Positions 1 through 8,925 of a stretch of DNA of 64,000 nt are shown here, piece after piece; the first letter of the stretch is position 1; every line of letters starts with the position of its first letter. This DNA comes from Bacteroidales bacterium UBA4333 (GTDB lineage: Bacteria > Bacteroidota > Bacteroidia > Bacteroidales > Paludibacteraceae). The notes beneath the pieces were generated by a model. It did not search any database. It saw only the letters and a list, made by a program, of their open reading frames with translations, and was not told the DNA's origin. The stretch spans positions 97,068-161,067 of the forward strand of contig DGTP01000003.1 in the NCBI GenBank assembly GCA_002394335.1, read 5' to 3'. A program made the position numbers and the translations under genes.

Positions 1-630
1 CTTGCTCGGCGTTGATTCGTCAGTCAGTTTGATACCATCGTTGCCATAGAGTGCATTTGCGGTATTGGCAGTGATCTTGGAGAAATCCCAAGTAGTAGAG
101 TCACTTACAGCCTGAAGTACAGAAGGTTCGTCACCCGGCTCAACGGGAGTCTCGCCTCCTTCAGCAGTGTACGTAATAGTAATTTTGTTCAAATGCAGCT
201 GAGTTGTTGCACCGGTAGTGGTGTTTTGAATAGAGAAAGATGTTGCGTTAATAGCATACGCACCACCTGCTTCTGTTACAGCGGTTTCACCTGCTTTCAC
301 AACGAAAGTTGCAGTCTGCTTAATGTCCAATACGATAGAATTAATCGTACCATTAGCGATGCGCACAGTAATAGTGTTTCCATTACCTGTGCTTCTGTCG
401 GCGTAAAGACGAATGTCATTGCCTTTGTTCAAACCCGGGAGATTTTGATTAGCTCCTTTGTCTGCCAAAACAGTAAAGAGATCTGCATCCAAGCCAACAG
501 TAGCAGCATTGTTGGCGCCATCACCAACCATGTTGGTAGTAACGCCACCTGTGTACTGCATAATTGCTTCAGAGGCCATCATGCTGCCTGCGAAGAGCAC
601 GGCAGCCAAAAAAGAAAAGAATTTCTTCAT
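1..630 (-). CDS. secreted protein, N-terminal 210 residues (runs off the window)
   Basis: The reading frame is open from the ATG at 628-630 to the window edge, so the C-terminus is missing. The first 19 residues (MKKFFSFLAAVLFAGSMMA) form a typical Sec signal peptide. The mature part is rich in Thr, Asn, Gly and Ala and looks beta-stranded, with a Pro/Glu/Gly linker (ETPVEPGDEP) near residues 170-180, as in Bacteroidales surface proteins built from several modules. No catalytic motif is visible. It has its own promoter and diverges from clpP. It may be a type IX secretion cargo, since sprA lies in this window, but the diagnostic C-terminus cannot be seen. Confidence 0.75.
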   Translation of the reverse strand, partial: MKKFFSFLAAVLFAGSMMASEAIMQYTGGVTTNMVGDGANNAATVGLDADLFTVLADKGANQNLPGLNKGNDIRLYADRSTGNGNTITVRIANGTINSIVLDIKQTATFVVKAGETAVTEAGGAYAINATSFSIQNTTTGATTQLHLNKITITYTAEGGETPVEPGDEPSVLQAVSDSTTWDFSKITANTANALYGNDGIKLTDESTPSK

Positions 631-706
631 GTTGATGTGAATAATTAAGTTAAACAAAAAAAAGGATTTTTATAGTAGTTCTAAGTCATTTTCCAAAAAT
701 CGGTTG

Positions 707-738
707 CAAAGTTACAAATAATTTTTGAAATACACAAA
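707..738 (-). promoter_or_regulatory. promoter of the leftward secreted-protein gene
   Basis: Read on the minus strand, a -33 TTTG (735-738) and a -7 TAACTTTG (707-714) are separated by exactly 20 bp, the Bacteroidota primary sigma arrangement. The predicted leader is about 70 nt. Confidence 0.75.
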
Positions 739-752
739 AAAAAGTAGTATTT

Positions 753-784
753 TTTGCGTATATCATTTTTTTTTCGTACATTTG
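753..784 (+). promoter_or_regulatory. promoter of the clpP operon
   Basis: A -33 TTTG (753-756), followed by the CGTATATC extension, is 20 bp from a -7 TACATTTG (777-784). It is back to back with the leftward promoter. The direct repeat TTTTGAAACACATACACGTA at about 793-831 lies in the clpP leader. Confidence 0.8.
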
Positions 785-847
785 CAGCCGTTTTTTGAAA
801 CACATACACGTATTTTGAAACACATACACGTATAAAGAATAAGATAG

Positions 848-1531
848 ATGAATGATTTTTTGAAATTCGCCACATCGCAGGGGCTTAACTCCATGCATGT
901 AGAAAAAGTAATGAACGCCGCAGCCCAGAACACGGTTCAGGCAAGCGACAGTTATATTTCCCCGTCCATTTTAGAGGAGCGACAACTCAACGTGACCCAG
1001 ATGGATGTTTTCTCCCGTCTGATGATGGACCGCATTATCTTTTTGGGCACCGAGGTCAACGACTATACCGCCAATGTTATCCAGGCGCAGTTGCTCTACC
1101 TTGACTCAGCCGACTCGGAGAAAGATATTCATATCTACCTGAACACGCCGGGCGGTTCGGTGTATGCCGGATTAGGCATATACGACACGATGCAGTTCGT
1201 GCGTTCCCGCGTAGCCACTATCTGCACCGGCATGGCTGCTTCGATGGGCGCAGTACTGCTTGTAGCCGGCGAGAAAGGGATGCGTGCGGCTCTGCCTCAC
1301 AGCCGCGTCATGATCCATCAGCCGCTCGGAGGCATCCAGGGTCAGGCTTCCGACATTGAGATCACAGCGCGTGAAATTCTGAAGTTGAAAGACGAGTTAT
1401 ATCAGATCATCGCAGACCATAGCGGTCAGACGATGGATCGCATCCGTCAGGACGCAGACCGCGACTACTGGATGAAAGCCGACGAGGCGTTGGCATACGG
1501 AATGGTGGATCGTATTTTTACAAAGCGGTAA
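848..1531 (+). CDS. clpP: ATP-dependent Clp protease proteolytic subunit
   Basis: Serine peptidase subunit (family S14) that forms the double heptameric barrel degrading proteins unfolded by ClpX. The catalytic triad is visible: Ser132 in GMAASMGA, His157 in MIHQPLGG, and Asp206 by the family's 49-residue spacing from His. At 227 aa it has the usual length plus an N-terminal stretch of about 35 residues likely to be a propeptide or disordered. It is first in the operon, with clpX starting 2 bp after its stop, so ClpXP is made as a unit. A promoter with a -7 box at 777-784 supports the ATG at 848. Confidence 0.97.
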   Translation: MNDFLKFATSQGLNSMHVEKVMNAAAQNTVQASDSYISPSILEERQLNVTQMDVFSRLMMDRIIFLGTEVNDYTANVIQAQLLYLDSADSEKDIHIYLNTPGGSVYAGLGIYDTMQFVRSRVATICTGMAASMGAVLLVAGEKGMRAALPHSRVMIHQPLGGIQGQASDIEITAREILKLKDELYQIIADHSGQTMDRIRQDADRDYWMKADEALAYGMVDRIFTKR

Positions 1532-1533
1532 AG

Positions 1534-2781
1534 ATGGGAAAGAGTAAAGACATTTGCAGTTTCTGCGGTGCCGAGCGTCCGGATCTGTTCAGCGGTCTGG
1601 ACGGATCGTATATCTGTCCTGACTGTATCGAAGAGGGACACCGCCTTGTCACCAACATGATAACCGAACAGAAGAAAGCCGCCAAGCCGGATGAGCCATT
1701 GGAGCTGAGCAACCTACCCCACCCCGAAGATATCAAGCGGTTTCTGGACTTGTATGTCATCGGTCAGGACGAAGCCAAGAAGTTTCTCTCCGTAGCGGTT
1801 TACAACCACTACAAGCGTATTCTGCAGCCGCACGACGACAACGAGGTGGAGATAGAGAAATCCAATATCCTTTTAGTAGGTCCCACCGGCACGGGCAAGA
1901 CGCTTCTTGCCAAAACCATTGCCAAGATGCTGAAGGTGCCTTTTGCCATTGCCGATGCCACCGCCCTGACGCAAGCCGGATACGTAGGCGAAGATGTCGA
2001 GACGATGCTTACGCGGCTGTTGCAGAACTGCGAATACGACATAGAGAAAGCGCAACAGGGTATAGTCTTTCTCGACGAGGTGGACAAGATCGCCCGCAAG
2101 GCTGAAAACCCGTCCATCACACGCGATGTGACCGGCGAAGGAGTGCAACAGGGACTGCTCAAAATTCTGGAAGGCGCTATGATCAACGTACCACCCGAAG
2201 GCGGACGCAAGCACCCGGAACAGGAGTTCCTGCACGTGGACACCAAGAATATCCTCTTCATCTGCGGCGGCGCCTTCGACGGTATCGAACGCAAGATTGC
2301 ACAACGGCTGAACACCCAAGTGGTAGGCTTTGACGCCCAAGAGAAAGCCGACAAGATAGACAAAGACAACCTTCTGCAGTACATTGCTCCGCATGATCTG
2401 AAGACTTTCGGTCTTATTCCTGAAATCATCGGACGACTGCCGATCATCTCGTATCTGCATCCTCTGGACAAAAAGGCATTGCGTAACATCCTTACCGAGC
2501 CCAAGAACGCCATTACCAAGCAGTACTCCAAGCTCTTTGAGATGGACGGGGTGAAACTGACTTTCTCCGACGACATGCTTGACTACATAGTAGATAAAGC
2601 TTTAGAGAACAAACTGGGGGCACGCGGTCTGAGAGGACTGATGGAAGAAGTGATGATGGATCTGATGTACACTATTCCGAGCCAGAAAGACAAGAAGGAG
2701 ATCGTAGTGACCAAAGAGTACGCCCAAGAGCGCGTAGAGAAAACCGATTTCAGCAGACTGAAAAGCACAGAAAGCATATGA
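1534..2781 (+). CDS. clpX: Clp protease ATP-binding subunit ClpX
   Basis: AAA+ unfoldase partner of ClpP. The N-terminal zinc domain carries Cys8, Cys11, Cys28 and Cys31. Walker A is GPTGTGKT (116-123), the substrate-gripping pore loop GYVGED is at 149-154, and Walker B IVFLDE at 177-182. A VGF tripeptide (about 263-265) occupies the place of the IGF loop that docks on ClpP. Its 415 aa are normal for the family. The stop overlaps the next ATG as ATGA, so translation of the downstream pullulanase is probably coupled. Confidence 0.98.
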   Translation: MGKSKDICSFCGAERPDLFSGLDGSYICPDCIEEGHRLVTNMITEQKKAAKPDEPLELSNLPHPEDIKRFLDLYVIGQDEAKKFLSVAVYNHYKRILQPHDDNEVEIEKSNILLVGPTGTGKTLLAKTIAKMLKVPFAIADATALTQAGYVGEDVETMLTRLLQNCEYDIEKAQQGIVFLDEVDKIARKAENPSITRDVTGEGVQQGLLKILEGAMINVPPEGGRKHPEQEFLHVDTKNILFICGGAFDGIERKIAQRLNTQVVGFDAQEKADKIDKDNLLQYIAPHDLKTFGLIPEIIGRLPIISYLHPLDKKALRNILTEPKNAITKQYSKLFEMDGVKLTFSDDMLDYIVDKALENKLGARGLRGLMEEVMMDLMYTIPSQKDKKEIVVTKEYAQERVEKTDFSRLKSTESI

Positions 2782-4778
2782 AAAAAATGAATCGCATCGT
2801 ATTCGGCGTCATAGGCACGCTGGTACTGAGTCTTATCACCGGTTGCGCCGTCAAGCGCCCGCTGACCATCGACCAATATCCCGCCAAGCAGGGTTCGCTT
2901 CGCGAGATGACCTACAGTCCGGAGAAGACCACCTTCTCGCTCTGGAGTCCGGGTGCAGACGCCGTGACTCTGCGTCTGTACGCTTCCAACGAGAGTACGG
3001 AGGTACTCAAGAAAGTGAAGATGAAACACCGTGCTGACGGTTCCTGGACGGCAACCGTCTGGGGAGACCAGAAAGGCAAGTTCTATACCTTCCAAGTCAC
3101 CCAAGCCTCGTCGCGCTGGAAGATGCAAGAAAATCCCGGTATCTTTGCCACCGCAGTAGGCCTGAACGGCAAACGCGCCGCTATCATCGACCTCAGCGAG
3201 ACCAATCCTGAGGGATGGGAGCAAGACGCTTTCCACAGCCGTATCCCGGAGAAAGATGCAATCATCTATGAGTTGCACATGCGCGATTTCTCGGTGCATC
3301 CGGCATCCGGCATCAAGAACAAAGGCAAGTTCCTCAGTCTCACCGAGCACGGCACGCTTTCGCCCGAAGGACTGAAGACCGGTATCGACCACCTGGTAGA
3401 GTTAGGTGTCACACATGTGCAGATCCTGCCGATGTACGACTACGCTTCCGTGGATGAGTCCCAGCCTGACAAACCGCAATACAACTGGGGCTACGACCCG
3501 CTCAACTACAACGTGCCGGAGGGTTCGTACTCGACCAACGCCGCCGATCCGCTCTGTCGCATCCGCGAGATGAAGATGATGATCAAAGCCCTTCACGACG
3601 CCGGTATCAGCGTTATCATGGACGTGGTTTATAACCACACCTTCGATGTCGAGAACAGCCGGTTTACACAGACCTGCCCCGACTATTTCTACCGAATGAA
3701 CAAGAAAGGCGAACTTGGCAATGCGTCCGGTTGCGGCAACGAGACTGCCTCCGAGCGTGTGATGATGCATCGCTTCATCGTCGAGTCCGCCATGTACTGG
3801 GTGGACGAATACCACATTGACGGCTTCCGATTCGACCTCATGGGTATCCATGACCAATCCACGATGATGGATGTCCGCCGCAAACTCGATGCCCGCGGAG
3901 CCAACTACCTGCTCTACGGCGAGGGCTGGGCTGCCGGTGCGCCGCTGTACGACAACAACAAACTGGCAATGAAAGCCAACGTGAAGCAGATGCCGGGCGT
4001 AGGCGCTTTCTGCGATGACTTGCGCGACGCCCTCCGCGGTCCGTTTTCCGACGACAGGGAGTCAGCTTTCCTGGATGCCAAACCGGGCATGGAGCAGTCG
4101 ATCCGTTTCGGACTGGTGGGCTGTATGCCACACCCCGACGTGAACATGCAGGAGGTCAACTACTCCAAGGAGCCGTGGACGGTTCTCCCCACGCAGTCTA
4201 TCAACTATGTCTCCTGCCACGACGACATGATGCTTACCGACCGTCTGAAAGCTTCTATCGCATTGCAGGAAGGCGAGATGGAAAGACTTGACAAACTGGC
4301 GCAGACCGCTATCCTCACCAGTCAGGGACTGCCGTTCCTCTGGGCGGGCGAAGAGATCCTGCGAGACAAGAAAGGAGTGCACAACAGTTACTGTTCGCCC
4401 GACTCCATCAACCAGATCGACTGGACACTCAAGGCACAGAACCAGGATCTCTACCAATACTATCGCGGACTGATCCAACTGCGCAAGGCACACCCTGCTT
4501 TCCGCATCGGCATGCCCGAAGAGGTACGCCAGCACATGCGTTTCCTTGAGACAGGCGATAACATTGTGGCATTCGTGCTCAAAGACCATGCCGGAGGCGA
4601 CGAGTGGAAGGACATCGTAGTGATCCTCAACAGCCGCCGCGAAGCCGCAGAAGTAATGCTTCCGAAAGGCAAATGGGTGACATACGCCGCCGATGGCAAG
4701 TGTCCCTGCGAGCCGGAGAACAAATCCGGTATCATCACCGTTTCTCCACAGAGCGCGATGATTCTTCACACCCGATGA
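2778..4778 (+). CDS. pulA: type I pullulanase (GH13) lipoprotein
   Basis: Hydrolyses alpha-1,6 branches of pullulan, starch or glycogen. A lipoprotein signal peptide ends in the lipobox LITGC (Cys23), so the enzyme is probably membrane anchored. Residues 45-130 resemble a CBM48-type N-terminal module. YNWGYDPLNY (235-244) is the type I pullulanase signature. The GH13 catalytic residues are Asp353 (GFRFD), Glu382 (YGEGW) and Asp482 (SCHDD). The 666-aa length fits Bacteroidales pullulanases. It overlaps clpX and the next gene by 4 bp (ATGA) at each end, an unusual neighbourhood for a glycan-degrading enzyme. Confidence 0.93.
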   Translation: MKKMNRIVFGVIGTLVLSLITGCAVKRPLTIDQYPAKQGSLREMTYSPEKTTFSLWSPGADAVTLRLYASNESTEVLKKVKMKHRADGSWTATVWGDQKGKFYTFQVTQASSRWKMQENPGIFATAVGLNGKRAAIIDLSETNPEGWEQDAFHSRIPEKDAIIYELHMRDFSVHPASGIKNKGKFLSLTEHGTLSPEGLKTGIDHLVELGVTHVQILPMYDYASVDESQPDKPQYNWGYDPLNYNVPEGSYSTNAADPLCRIREMKMMIKALHDAGISVIMDVVYNHTFDVENSRFTQTCPDYFYRMNKKGELGNASGCGNETASERVMMHRFIVESAMYWVDEYHIDGFRFDLMGIHDQSTMMDVRRKLDARGANYLLYGEGWAAGAPLYDNNKLAMKANVKQMPGVGAFCDDLRDALRGPFSDDRESAFLDAKPGMEQSIRFGLVGCMPHPDVNMQEVNYSKEPWTVLPTQSINYVSCHDDMMLTDRLKASIALQEGEMERLDKLAQTAILTSQGLPFLWAGEEILRDKKGVHNSYCSPDSINQIDWTLKAQNQDLYQYYRGLIQLRKAHPAFRIGMPEEVRQHMRFLETGDNIVAFVLKDHAGGDEWKDIVVILNSRREAAEVMLPKGKWVTYAADGKCPCEPENKSGIITVSPQSAMILHTR

Positions 4779-5431
4779 AAAAAATACTGACATATATCCT
4801 GCTTCTCTGTCTGGCGACTGCTCCGGCATTCAGTGAGACGCGCGTGGACCGTGCGGTAATGCCGCATGAGATACGTGCCGGTTGGGGTGACATGCTCTTT
4901 GAGACCTTAATGTGGCACAACCCCAACGCGGTTATCAACACCATGCCTGCGGAGTGGTCCAAGACCTACGACGAGCAGTTCCGCTACCACCAGCACCTCT
5001 TTTTAGAGTACCAGTACCGATTCAACTACTGGCTTGGTATAGGCGGTATGGTCGATGTAGGCGAAGTAGGATGGAATCAGGTGACACGCAACGGCAGAGG
5101 CGAAGAACTCTCACGCGACCCGAACCACTATTTTTATAATATATCCATCATGCCGACTATCCGTTTCACCTATTTCCGGCACGAGTACCTCAACCTCTAT
5201 TCGGGTTTGGGTATCGGTGTCTGCATCAACGGCGGCACGGAGACCAACGTACACGGACAACATACGGAAGCAGGAGCGGCGGTCAATATTACCGCCCTCG
5301 GCATGAGTGCCAACTACAAGCGGTATTTCGCCGCCGTGGAGTTCGGTGGGCTATACGGTTTACGCAATGCCAACACCATTTACATGGCAGGATCACGAAT
5401 GTTCACCGCCTCTGTAGGCGCAAGGTTTTAG
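4775..5431 (+). CDS. outer-membrane beta-barrel protein, unknown role
   Basis: 218 aa. The ATG at 4775 overlaps the pulA stop as ATGA and is followed by a signal peptide (MKKILTYILLLCLATAPAFS), which decides the start. The mature protein has alternating aromatic and polar strands (FLEYQYRFNYWLGIGGMVD, for example) and ends in ...VGARF with a terminal Phe, as expected for an outer-membrane barrel inserted by the BAM machinery. No enzymatic motif is visible. It resembles the small opacity/OmpW-like barrels. The context suggests a surface role linked to pullulanase, but this is inference. Confidence 0.8.
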   Translation: MKKILTYILLLCLATAPAFSETRVDRAVMPHEIRAGWGDMLFETLMWHNPNAVINTMPAEWSKTYDEQFRYHQHLFLEYQYRFNYWLGIGGMVDVGEVGWNQVTRNGRGEELSRDPNHYFYNISIMPTIRFTYFRHEYLNLYSGLGIGVCINGGTETNVHGQHTEAGAAVNITALGMSANYKRYFAAVEFGGLYGLRNANTIYMAGSRMFTASVGARF

Positions 5432-5436
5432 AGCAC

Positions 5437-6759
5437 ATGGCAAGATTTCATCACATAGTATTTCTGACGCTGATAACAGTCATTACAGCTTCGTGCCGGT
5501 TCGGCGACACTTACACCACGGATTTTGAAACGCCTTCAGCGGCAGACTCCACGATGTTCAGGGTTATCTCCCAAAGGGAGACTGATCTCTCACACGGTCT
5601 GCCTTCTGACTGCTACCTGCCGGACGGCACACGGATGAACGACTATCAGGACGAACCTCTTCCCAATGGTCCGCGCAAGACCAGTTCCGTGACCGGCACA
5701 GCCATCGCACAGTCGCTTTTGGACTGGGAGAACGCCAACAAGGTTGTGGAGATAGTAGGTGTCTATCGCAGTCTTGACGCAGATTTACAACCCATCACCC
5801 TCTCCGGCAAGGTAATGCTCCCCAAAGGGCAGAAACCCAAGCGGATGATCCTCGTCAGCCACTACACTGTCGGCAGTAATGCCGAAGCCCCCAGCAACTC
5901 TTTCTCGCTCGAAGGCGTGTTGGTAAAGATGGGCTACGGACTGGTTATACCCGACTATATAGGCTACGGCGTCACCGCCGACAGAATTCATCCCTACCTT
6001 GTGATGGATCTCACGGCGCTTAATGTGCTTGATATGTGGCATGCCGTTAAGCCATGGCTCAAAGCTGTCGGGATGGAGCCGCAGGAAAAAGCCATCGACC
6101 TGATGGGCTACTCGCAAGGAGGCGCCACCACGATGGCGGTTCAGCACATGATAGAACGGATCAACGACTACCTCCCTGACAGTCTGCAAACCAAGATACA
6201 CCGTGTTTTTGCCGGAGGCGGACCGTATGACGTGAAAGCCACCTTTGAGCGGTTTATCAACACCGATGTAGCCGGTTATCCTGTAGCCGTTCCGCTGGTG
6301 TTGCAAGGAATGATCAAGGGGAACGGCCTCAATATCGCCATGACCGATATGATACAACCGCAGATATGCGAAAACATCGACTCATGGATCAACTCCAAGC
6401 GATATACGACTGCCCAGATCAACGGGTTTATCAACACCAAAGTCACCCACGAGATCCTCACCGAAGAAGCCATGGCGCAGACTTCGGACAAGGTAGCCGA
6501 ACTCTACAAAGCGATGACCGAGAACTCGATCGTCTCCTATGACTGGACACCCAAAGCGGCTGTGTATATCATGCACTCCATGGACGACGAGACCGTACCT
6601 TACACCAATGCCGTCAATGCCAAGAACAAATGGAAAGGCGCCAATATCGAATATAACTTCGGGCATTACGGCTCACATGTGAAATGCTGTCTGAGATTTA
6701 TCTACTCTGTACAGACACTTCTGGAGCAAGAGGAAAAAGAAAAGAAGAACTATGAGTAA
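5437..6759 (+). CDS. alpha/beta-hydrolase lipoprotein (lipase/esterase-like)
   Basis: 440 aa. The lipobox ITASC (Cys20) marks a lipoprotein. The nucleophile elbow is GYSQGG with Ser226. A charge-relay Asp lies in HSMDDETVP (383 or 384) and a His in GHYGSH (410 or 414), so the full triad is present. The layout (elbow far downstream and a cap of about 120 residues between elbow and Asp) resembles secretory lipases and related esterases. The substrate cannot be inferred. It starts 5 bp after the barrel-protein stop and overlaps the following lipoprotein by 8 bp. Confidence 0.82.
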   Translation: MARFHHIVFLTLITVITASCRFGDTYTTDFETPSAADSTMFRVISQRETDLSHGLPSDCYLPDGTRMNDYQDEPLPNGPRKTSSVTGTAIAQSLLDWENANKVVEIVGVYRSLDADLQPITLSGKVMLPKGQKPKRMILVSHYTVGSNAEAPSNSFSLEGVLVKMGYGLVIPDYIGYGVTADRIHPYLVMDLTALNVLDMWHAVKPWLKAVGMEPQEKAIDLMGYSQGGATTMAVQHMIERINDYLPDSLQTKIHRVFAGGGPYDVKATFERFINTDVAGYPVAVPLVLQGMIKGNGLNIAMTDMIQPQICENIDSWINSKRYTTAQINGFINTKVTHEILTEEAMAQTSDKVAELYKAMTENSIVSYDWTPKAAVYIMHSMDDETVPYTNAVNAKNKWKGANIEYNFGHYGSHVKCCLRFIYSVQTLLEQEEKEKKNYE

Positions 6760-7675
6760 GAGCAATCCCCACATAGAGACCCTGCTTGTCACATGGCTGT
6801 CGGTGATAGCAGTTGCGCTGGTTACAGCAGGCTGCGATCCCAAACCGCATTTCGAAATCAACAATGTGACTATCACTTCCCATCCGGAGGTGATCTCGTC
6901 GGGGTTCGTCGAACATGTTTTCAGCACCAACAAGGATGCCTATTACCTGATCGGTATTGAAAAAGTCCGCAATGGTTATAACCCGCTCGATCCCGGCAAC
7001 CAGAAGCAGTTTATGACCTTGGAGCTGGACTCCGCCCACCTCGAATACCTCGACTGGCGGCGCAGACTGCTCCAGGAAGGAGAGTTTAACATAGCCTCTT
7101 TTGCAAGCCATGCCCTGCAGTACGGCGAAACCGACTACTATTTCACGGGCTTGCAGCGCTCCACCGAGTATTGGGTATATGCTTTTGTGGTGGACCCCGA
7201 ACGATTGACGCCTGTGGGCAAACTCCATGCAGTCAAAGTCCGTACCACGGAACTAAGCACCTTCGATATACATTTTGCCTATCGTATCAAAGGAGAGTGG
7301 GACTATGTCTATCCGCAAGACTCCAAAGGGCACATCGAAGCCCATTATCCGTATCTGATAGAGACCGTTGACAGTATTGATCTCGCAGAGGACGCTTCTT
7401 CACCGCAACAATACTTCCACGATTTTCAGAACTTATGGCTTCTAAACCCGCAGGACGCCGACATCTTATACGGAGTATATACCCGGCAGAACAACGGTTT
7501 TGGCAAAGCTCTGGATTTTGAGGAAGGGCATACTTATTACACCTTCATCTGCGGATATGATGACGGATTCTTCCATCCTACGCTCTATAAGTTCAGATGG
7601 AAGGACGCTTCCACCGAACTTTATCTCACCGATAGCGAAGAGAACAATCTGTTTATTCAGAGCGACCGCTGGTAA
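6752..7675 (+). CDS. lipoprotein of unknown function
   Basis: 307 aa with a long hydrophobic leader and lipobox VTAGC (Cys28), so probably exported and lipidated. The body contains a segment that reads like a fibronectin-type fold (GLQRSTEYWVYAFVVDP) and many aromatic residues, but no catalytic motif. It overlaps the hydrolase gene by 8 bp and is last in the clpP-to-lipoprotein operon. Its 3' end overlaps the oppositely transcribed rhomboid gene by 19 bp, so the transcripts would be complementary there. No specific function is recognised. Confidence 0.8.
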   Translation: MSKSNPHIETLLVTWLSVIAVALVTAGCDPKPHFEINNVTITSHPEVISSGFVEHVFSTNKDAYYLIGIEKVRNGYNPLDPGNQKQFMTLELDSAHLEYLDWRRRLLQEGEFNIASFASHALQYGETDYYFTGLQRSTEYWVYAFVVDPERLTPVGKLHAVKVRTTELSTFDIHFAYRIKGEWDYVYPQDSKGHIEAHYPYLIETVDSIDLAEDASSPQQYFHDFQNLWLLNPQDADILYGVYTRQNNGFGKALDFEEGHTYYTFICGYDDGFFHPTLYKFRWKDASTELYLTDSEENNLFIQSDRW

Positions 7676-8379
7676 TGGTATTCGCTCCAGTGGTCATTCT
7701 TGTTGTCATCGTTTTTGTGACCGCGAATACGGCTCCACCATGCCTTGACATACTTCTCCCCGTATTTCCAGTAGAGCATTACCAGCCATCCGAAAAGAAA
7801 TCCTCCCAAGTGCGCAAAATGGGCAACGCCATCGCCACCGCCGGACAGGCCATTCAAGCCCAGCGCCAACTCGATTGCGGCATAGCTGATAACCATTACG
7901 CGTGCGCGGATAGGTATAGGTATAAAGAACAGGAACATCGGCACATCCGGGAACAGCCATCCGAAAGCAAACAGGATACCGAATACCGCTCCCGAGGCTC
8001 CGATAGTGATCAGATAAGGTATGTCATACACCGCCAAGGAGCCTTGACTGAGCATCAGCGCCCAGACTCCCTCCTGCGTCAATGCGGCACCTAATCCGCA
8101 TACCAGATAGAAGAACAAGAACTTCGCCGCCCCCCATTCACGCTCCAAGACCGGCGCAAACATCAGCACGGCGAACATATTGAAGAACAAGTGGCTGAAA
8201 TTGGCGTGCATAAACATATATGTCAGGAACTGCCACCAGTGAAATCCGGGGGAAGTGAAATACTGAAGGCCTAACAGATAATTCAGGTTCAAACCGGCTC
8301 TTCCTACTATAACGGTCAGCAGCCAAACGATAAGATTGAGCAACAAAATGTTGCGGGTTACTGTCGGTAAATTTCTCAT
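7657..8379 (-). CDS. rhomboid family intramembrane serine protease
   Basis: Polytopic membrane protease that cleaves transmembrane substrates. The catalytic dyad is Ser129 in GASGAVFG and His190 in AHLGGFLFG. The conserved HxxxN of the second helix region is His63 to Asn67, and the L1-loop WR-type motif is replaced by an acidic/aromatic ER-EWG. Six or so hydrophobic segments and 240 aa fit the minimal bacterial fold. The C-terminal tail is very polar (KNDDNKNDHWSEYHYQ). The -7 box ends only 7 nt before the ATG, so the mRNA may be leaderless. Confidence 0.92.
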   Translation of the reverse strand: MRNLPTVTRNILLLNLIVWLLTVIVGRAGLNLNYLLGLQYFTSPGFHWWQFLTYMFMHANFSHLFFNMFAVLMFAPVLEREWGAAKFLFFYLVCGLGAALTQEGVWALMLSQGSLAVYDIPYLITIGASGAVFGILFAFGWLFPDVPMFLFFIPIPIRARVMVISYAAIELALGLNGLSGGGDGVAHFAHLGGFLFGWLVMLYWKYGEKYVKAWWSRIRGHKNDDNKNDHWSEYHYQRSL

Positions 8380-8386
8380 AACGGTG

Positions 8387-8421
8387 CAAAGTTACTATTT
8401 TTTTTGCAAATACACATACAA
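8387..8421 (-). promoter_or_regulatory. promoter of the rhomboid gene
   Basis: The minus-strand -7 box TAACTTTG (8387-8394) is clear. The -33 element is less so: TTTG occurs at 8418-8421 (23-bp gap) and 8406-8409. The box lies 7 nt from the start codon. Confidence 0.55.
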
Positions 8422-8486
8422 AAACTGTACTTTTTGGCAAAAAACGCCAATTTTGGCAGGAAAAAGTCGAAAAAATATAATTTTTA

Positions 8487-8518
8487 TTTGGTATTGTCAT
8501 ATTTTTGTTGTATCTTTG
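8487..8518 (+). promoter_or_regulatory. promoter of the HU gene
   Basis: TTTG (8487-8490), a 20-bp gap and TATCTTTG (8511-8518), followed by a leader of about 65 nt with the palindrome AATTAAACGTTTAATT. Confidence 0.8.
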
Positions 8519-8588
8519 CAACGATTTTTCGGATTAAAGCTCCGGAAATATAATTAAACGTTTAATTAACAACTAAAATTTAACTATT

Positions 8589-8852
8589 ATGAACAAAACT
8601 GGACTTGTAGAAGCTACCGCACTGAAAGCCGGTGTTTCGAAAGCTGAGGCTACCAAGGTTCTGGACGCAGCTATGGACGCTGTAGTTGAGGCATTGAAGA
8701 AAGGTGATGATGTGCAAGTGGTAGGTTTCGCTACCTTGAAAGTAGCTGAGAAAGCAGAGCGCAAAGGTATCAACCCGCTGACCAAGCAAGCAATCACCAT
8801 TCCTGCCAAGAAAGTGGTTAAATTCAAAGCCGGTTCGAAACTCGCTTTATAA
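8589..8852 (+). CDS. hup: HU family DNA-binding protein
   Basis: 87 aa, the length of a classical HU/IHF subunit. The N-terminus MNKTGLVEATALKAGVSKAE matches the helix-turn-helix dimerisation part. The arm region carries the conserved GFATLKV and the INPLTKQAITIPAKK sequence, equivalent to the usual RNPQTGEEI arm with its intercalating proline. It is an abundant nucleoid protein that bends DNA. It has its own promoter and a terminator just downstream, so it is probably monocistronic. Confidence 0.96.
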   Translation: MNKTGLVEATALKAGVSKAEATKVLDAAMDAVVEALKKGDDVQVVGFATLKVAEKAERKGINPLTKQAITIPAKKVVKFKAGSKLAL

Positions 8853-8871
8853 TTTCTACAATCACTACCTG

Positions 8872-8903
8872 ACGGGTTGCTCCGGATTGGGGCAACTCGT
8901 TTT
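8872..8903 (+). terminator. terminator after hup
   Basis: The stem ACGGGTTGC (8872-8880) pairs with GCAACTCGT (8892-8900) with one G-U pair and is followed by a short T run. Confidence 0.75.
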
Positions 8904-8925
8904 GTGTCTGTTAATTTAAGGTATA

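Noticed and set aside
193..648. Plus-strand frame at the left edge
   Set aside because: The minus strand carries a clear signal peptide and promoter over the same bases.
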